64,000 nt of DNA from an uncultured OM182 clade bacterium (GTDB lineage: Bacteria > Pseudomonadota > Gammaproteobacteria > Pseudomonadales > Azotimanducaceae), in NCBI GenBank assembly GCA_905182025.1, contig CAJJAA010000023.1:80334-144333 (forward strand), given 5' to 3'. Under the pieces are notes generated by a model that was given only the letters and a program-made list of their open reading frames with translations, made no database searches and had not been told where the DNA came from. The first letter of the stretch is position 1, and every line of letters begins with the position of its first letter. The position numbers were made by a program, and so were the translations under genes. Below, piece by piece: positions 61,987-64,000 of this stretch.

Positions 61987-64000
61987 TCCCCTTTGTTCGT
62001 CGTTGTCCTTGCCCAGGCGCCAAACTGTGATAAGCGATGAACAAGGTTGAGAACAGTCCTAGCAATAAGAGAATGGCGCTTGAGGGATAGCTGGCCAGCC
62101 GTGGTTCGATCACAATGTCGTGCGTCCCCTTGGGGATAACAAACCCCAAAAGCCCGCCGTAGGCGGGGTAGGTATCGAGCTGAACAATATTATTAACGCC
62201 GATGGCAGTTACAAGAAGCTGCTTTGAAAAACTGGTCGCTACAGTCGTCGGGCAAGTCATTGTTTGATCCAAAACTTTCACAGAGAGCAAGTTGCCCTCC
62301 AATTGATGAGTAAAACTGCTGAACGGCAGTTGCATGCATTGTTTGGTTGGAGCAGCGAATTCATTGCTAATGGGTGCCTCAGTATCGTAGCGGTACTGCG
62401 ACTGCTTTATGCTGTTAGTTAAGCTTTCAGATCGCATCAGTTCTGTTCGCATATCCGTTAAGCTAACAAACGTTTTTGTTTTGTTGCTTGCCCAAATAGG
62501 CCCAGGTGTTTCATCGAGACGTGTTGTAAAAATTTGATTGCCATCGATCTGAAGTTCGCAGCAAATGTTGTAGAGCTGCTGAACTATTTCAAAACCTGCC
62601 TGCCCTGGACCAAAGTTAAAAAAGGCTGTGGTTGGTCTGTAGGGTAGATTCATCATTGCTTGAACAGTTTCTGAAAAGCTACGTAATGGAAATCCGTAAC
62701 CGTTAATGGTTTGCAGTTCGCCCACGCTCGAAAGTAATAGCCCATTGCGAGAAACGTTAATCGCAATCCTGTTTAAAGGTTGTCCAAGTTGTGTTTGCGT
62801 TTGTTTGGCAAGTTCGCCGACCTGCTTGTTCGAATTAAGATTGGGCTCAATTCCGGTGACAAAATTTATCTCCTCGCGAAAGGCTAGCAGACACAAAAGG
62901 CTTATGATAAACAAACCATTACGCCCTATTGGCTGATTGCGTGCCAGAGCAAATAGGCTGAAGACCACAACGCAGATGAGTGCTAACTCTTGTCCGAGGG
63001 GTGGCAGGTTATAGACGATGGTGATCGTGATCAGCGTTGTTGCTATCCAAATTTTGAGCTTAGCACTGTCTTGATCGCTTGCTTGATCAGGGGGCCGCCT
63101 GTCTTCGACTCGGTTGTAGCGGTGAATGTCTTTCAATATATAGCCGCCAACTAGACTGGACCAGAGCACCATGACCGGGATAATGCTGCGCATGGGAACC
63201 CTGAAATCCTGTAAAAGCGGGAAAATTAGCAGTAACCAGTTGGCGAGAGGTTCCAGCCGACTGCTTAATACGAAACACAGAAATATTGACCCTGCTAACC
63301 CCAAAACAACGAGAAATCGACGGGTCAGCAACAAGTACATGCTCGAGATTATTAATGGACCGAGTCCGTAGCGTATCTCATGGAGATAGCTTGCGGGTCG
63401 AGTGGCTATTGGGTCGTAAAACCAGAACAGTGACGTAAACCAATCATCCAGTGTTGAGATAAGATAGCTGTAGATGGCGGGGTTCTGACCGATACTTCGC
63501 GTGGAATCGTCACTCATTGCGAAGGCAATCATCTCCAATAATACCGGCGCAGCAAGAAGGCAAGCTAGAATCACCATTGCAATCATTGTCAGCATTGTTG
63601 AGAAATGATTTCGCCAGTCGGGCATTGATTCTTTACTAGCAAAGAAACAAATCAGTATTGGTAGCGAGAAAAAGAGGCTGTATATAAGAATCTGGAAGCT
63701 TGGGCTACATAGCGCATGTACTAGCGCAAGCATGATTACCGAAAAAGTCGTGAAAGATAATCGCTGATTTTTATGGCACTGCCAGAACGCAATCAGAGCC
63801 TGAACGAAAAGCATACCGAGTATCAGGTTGAGGTGCCCTTCATCAACCCGGTAGGCCATCAGTGGGGCGAAACCCAATAACAGGCAACAGGTAATTGTTC
63901 CGGTAATTTGTTTGTACTTCCATTCGAATGCACCAAGACCTGCAAAAGCATTGACTGACTGCACCGCAAGGAAGCAAAAAAACCATTGAATCACAATGAA
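61979..64000 (-). CDS. Large polytopic membrane protein, YfhO/GT-C-like, probably truncated at window edge
   Basis: 671 aa in window, many predicted TMs; FRVPMRSIIPVMVLWSSLVGGYIL; probable C-terminal globular part; N-terminus may lie outside. Confidence 0.6.
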   Translation of the reverse strand, partial: FIVIQWFFCFLAVQSVNAFAGLGAFEWKYKQITGTITCCLLLGFAPLMAYRVDEGHLNLILGMLFVQALIAFWQCHKNQRLSFTTFSVIMLALVHALCSPSFQILIYSLFFSLPILICFFASKESMPDWRNHFSTMLTMIAMVILACLLAAPVLLEMIAFAMSDDSTRSIGQNPAIYSYLISTLDDWFTSLFWFYDPIATRPASYLHEIRYGLGPLIISSMYLLLTRRFLVVLGLAGSIFLCFVLSSRLEPLANWLLLIFPLLQDFRVPMRSIIPVMVLWSSLVGGYILKDIHRYNRVEDRRPPDQASDQDSAKLKIWIATTLITITIVYNLPPLGQELALICVVVFSLFALARNQPIGRNGLFIISLLCLLAFREEINFVTGIEPNLNSNKQVGELAKQTQTQLGQPLNRIAINVSRNGLLLSSVGELQTINGYGFPLRSFSETVQAMMNLPYRPTTAFFNFGPGQAGFEIVQQLYNICCELQIDGNQIFTTRLDETPGPIWASNKTKTFVSLTDMRTELMRSESLTNSIKQSQYRYDTEAPISNEFAAPTKQCMQLPFSSFTHQLEGNLLSVKVLDQTMTCPTTVATSFSKQLLVTAIGVNNIVQLDTYPAYGGLLGFVIPKGTHDIVIEPRLASYPSSAILLLLGLFSTLFIAYHSLAPGQGQRRTKGNE

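Overview
This is a gammaproteobacterial chromosome segment centred on the replication origin, with Pseudomonas-like gene order. Left of oriC: tag (partial), glyQ, glyS, gmhB, gyrB, recF, two tandem dnaN genes, dnaA. Right of oriC: rpmH, rnpA, yidD, yidC, mnmE, mnmG, rsmG, parA, parB, the atp operon, glmU, glmS and a UvrD-family helicase. An accessory block follows: TRAP transporter, class IV aminotransferase and TrmB-like regulator. The rest is mostly housekeeping: ubiA, rubredoxin, DAACS symporter, recG, ridA, spoT, rpoZ, gmk, yicC, rph, pyrE, DUF4124, slmA-like, argB, algC-like, dut, coaBC, radC, rpmB, rpmG, a lone HyuA, mutM, coaD, rsmD and an edge-truncated membrane protein. The strongest anomaly is the second, diverged beta-clamp gene between dnaA and the canonical dnaN. 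By eye, its protein-binding cleft is altered. Other points of interest: two parS-like sites inside recF, a Dam-site-free oriC, iteron-like repeats upstream of the TrmB-like gene, a structured non-coding segment upstream of radC, an atpI reading frame without an obvious start codon, and a bidirectional terminator that encodes the last codons of HyuA. No tRNA, rRNA, CRISPR array or intact mobile element was recognised. All homology calls are from recognition of protein motifs; no searches were run.
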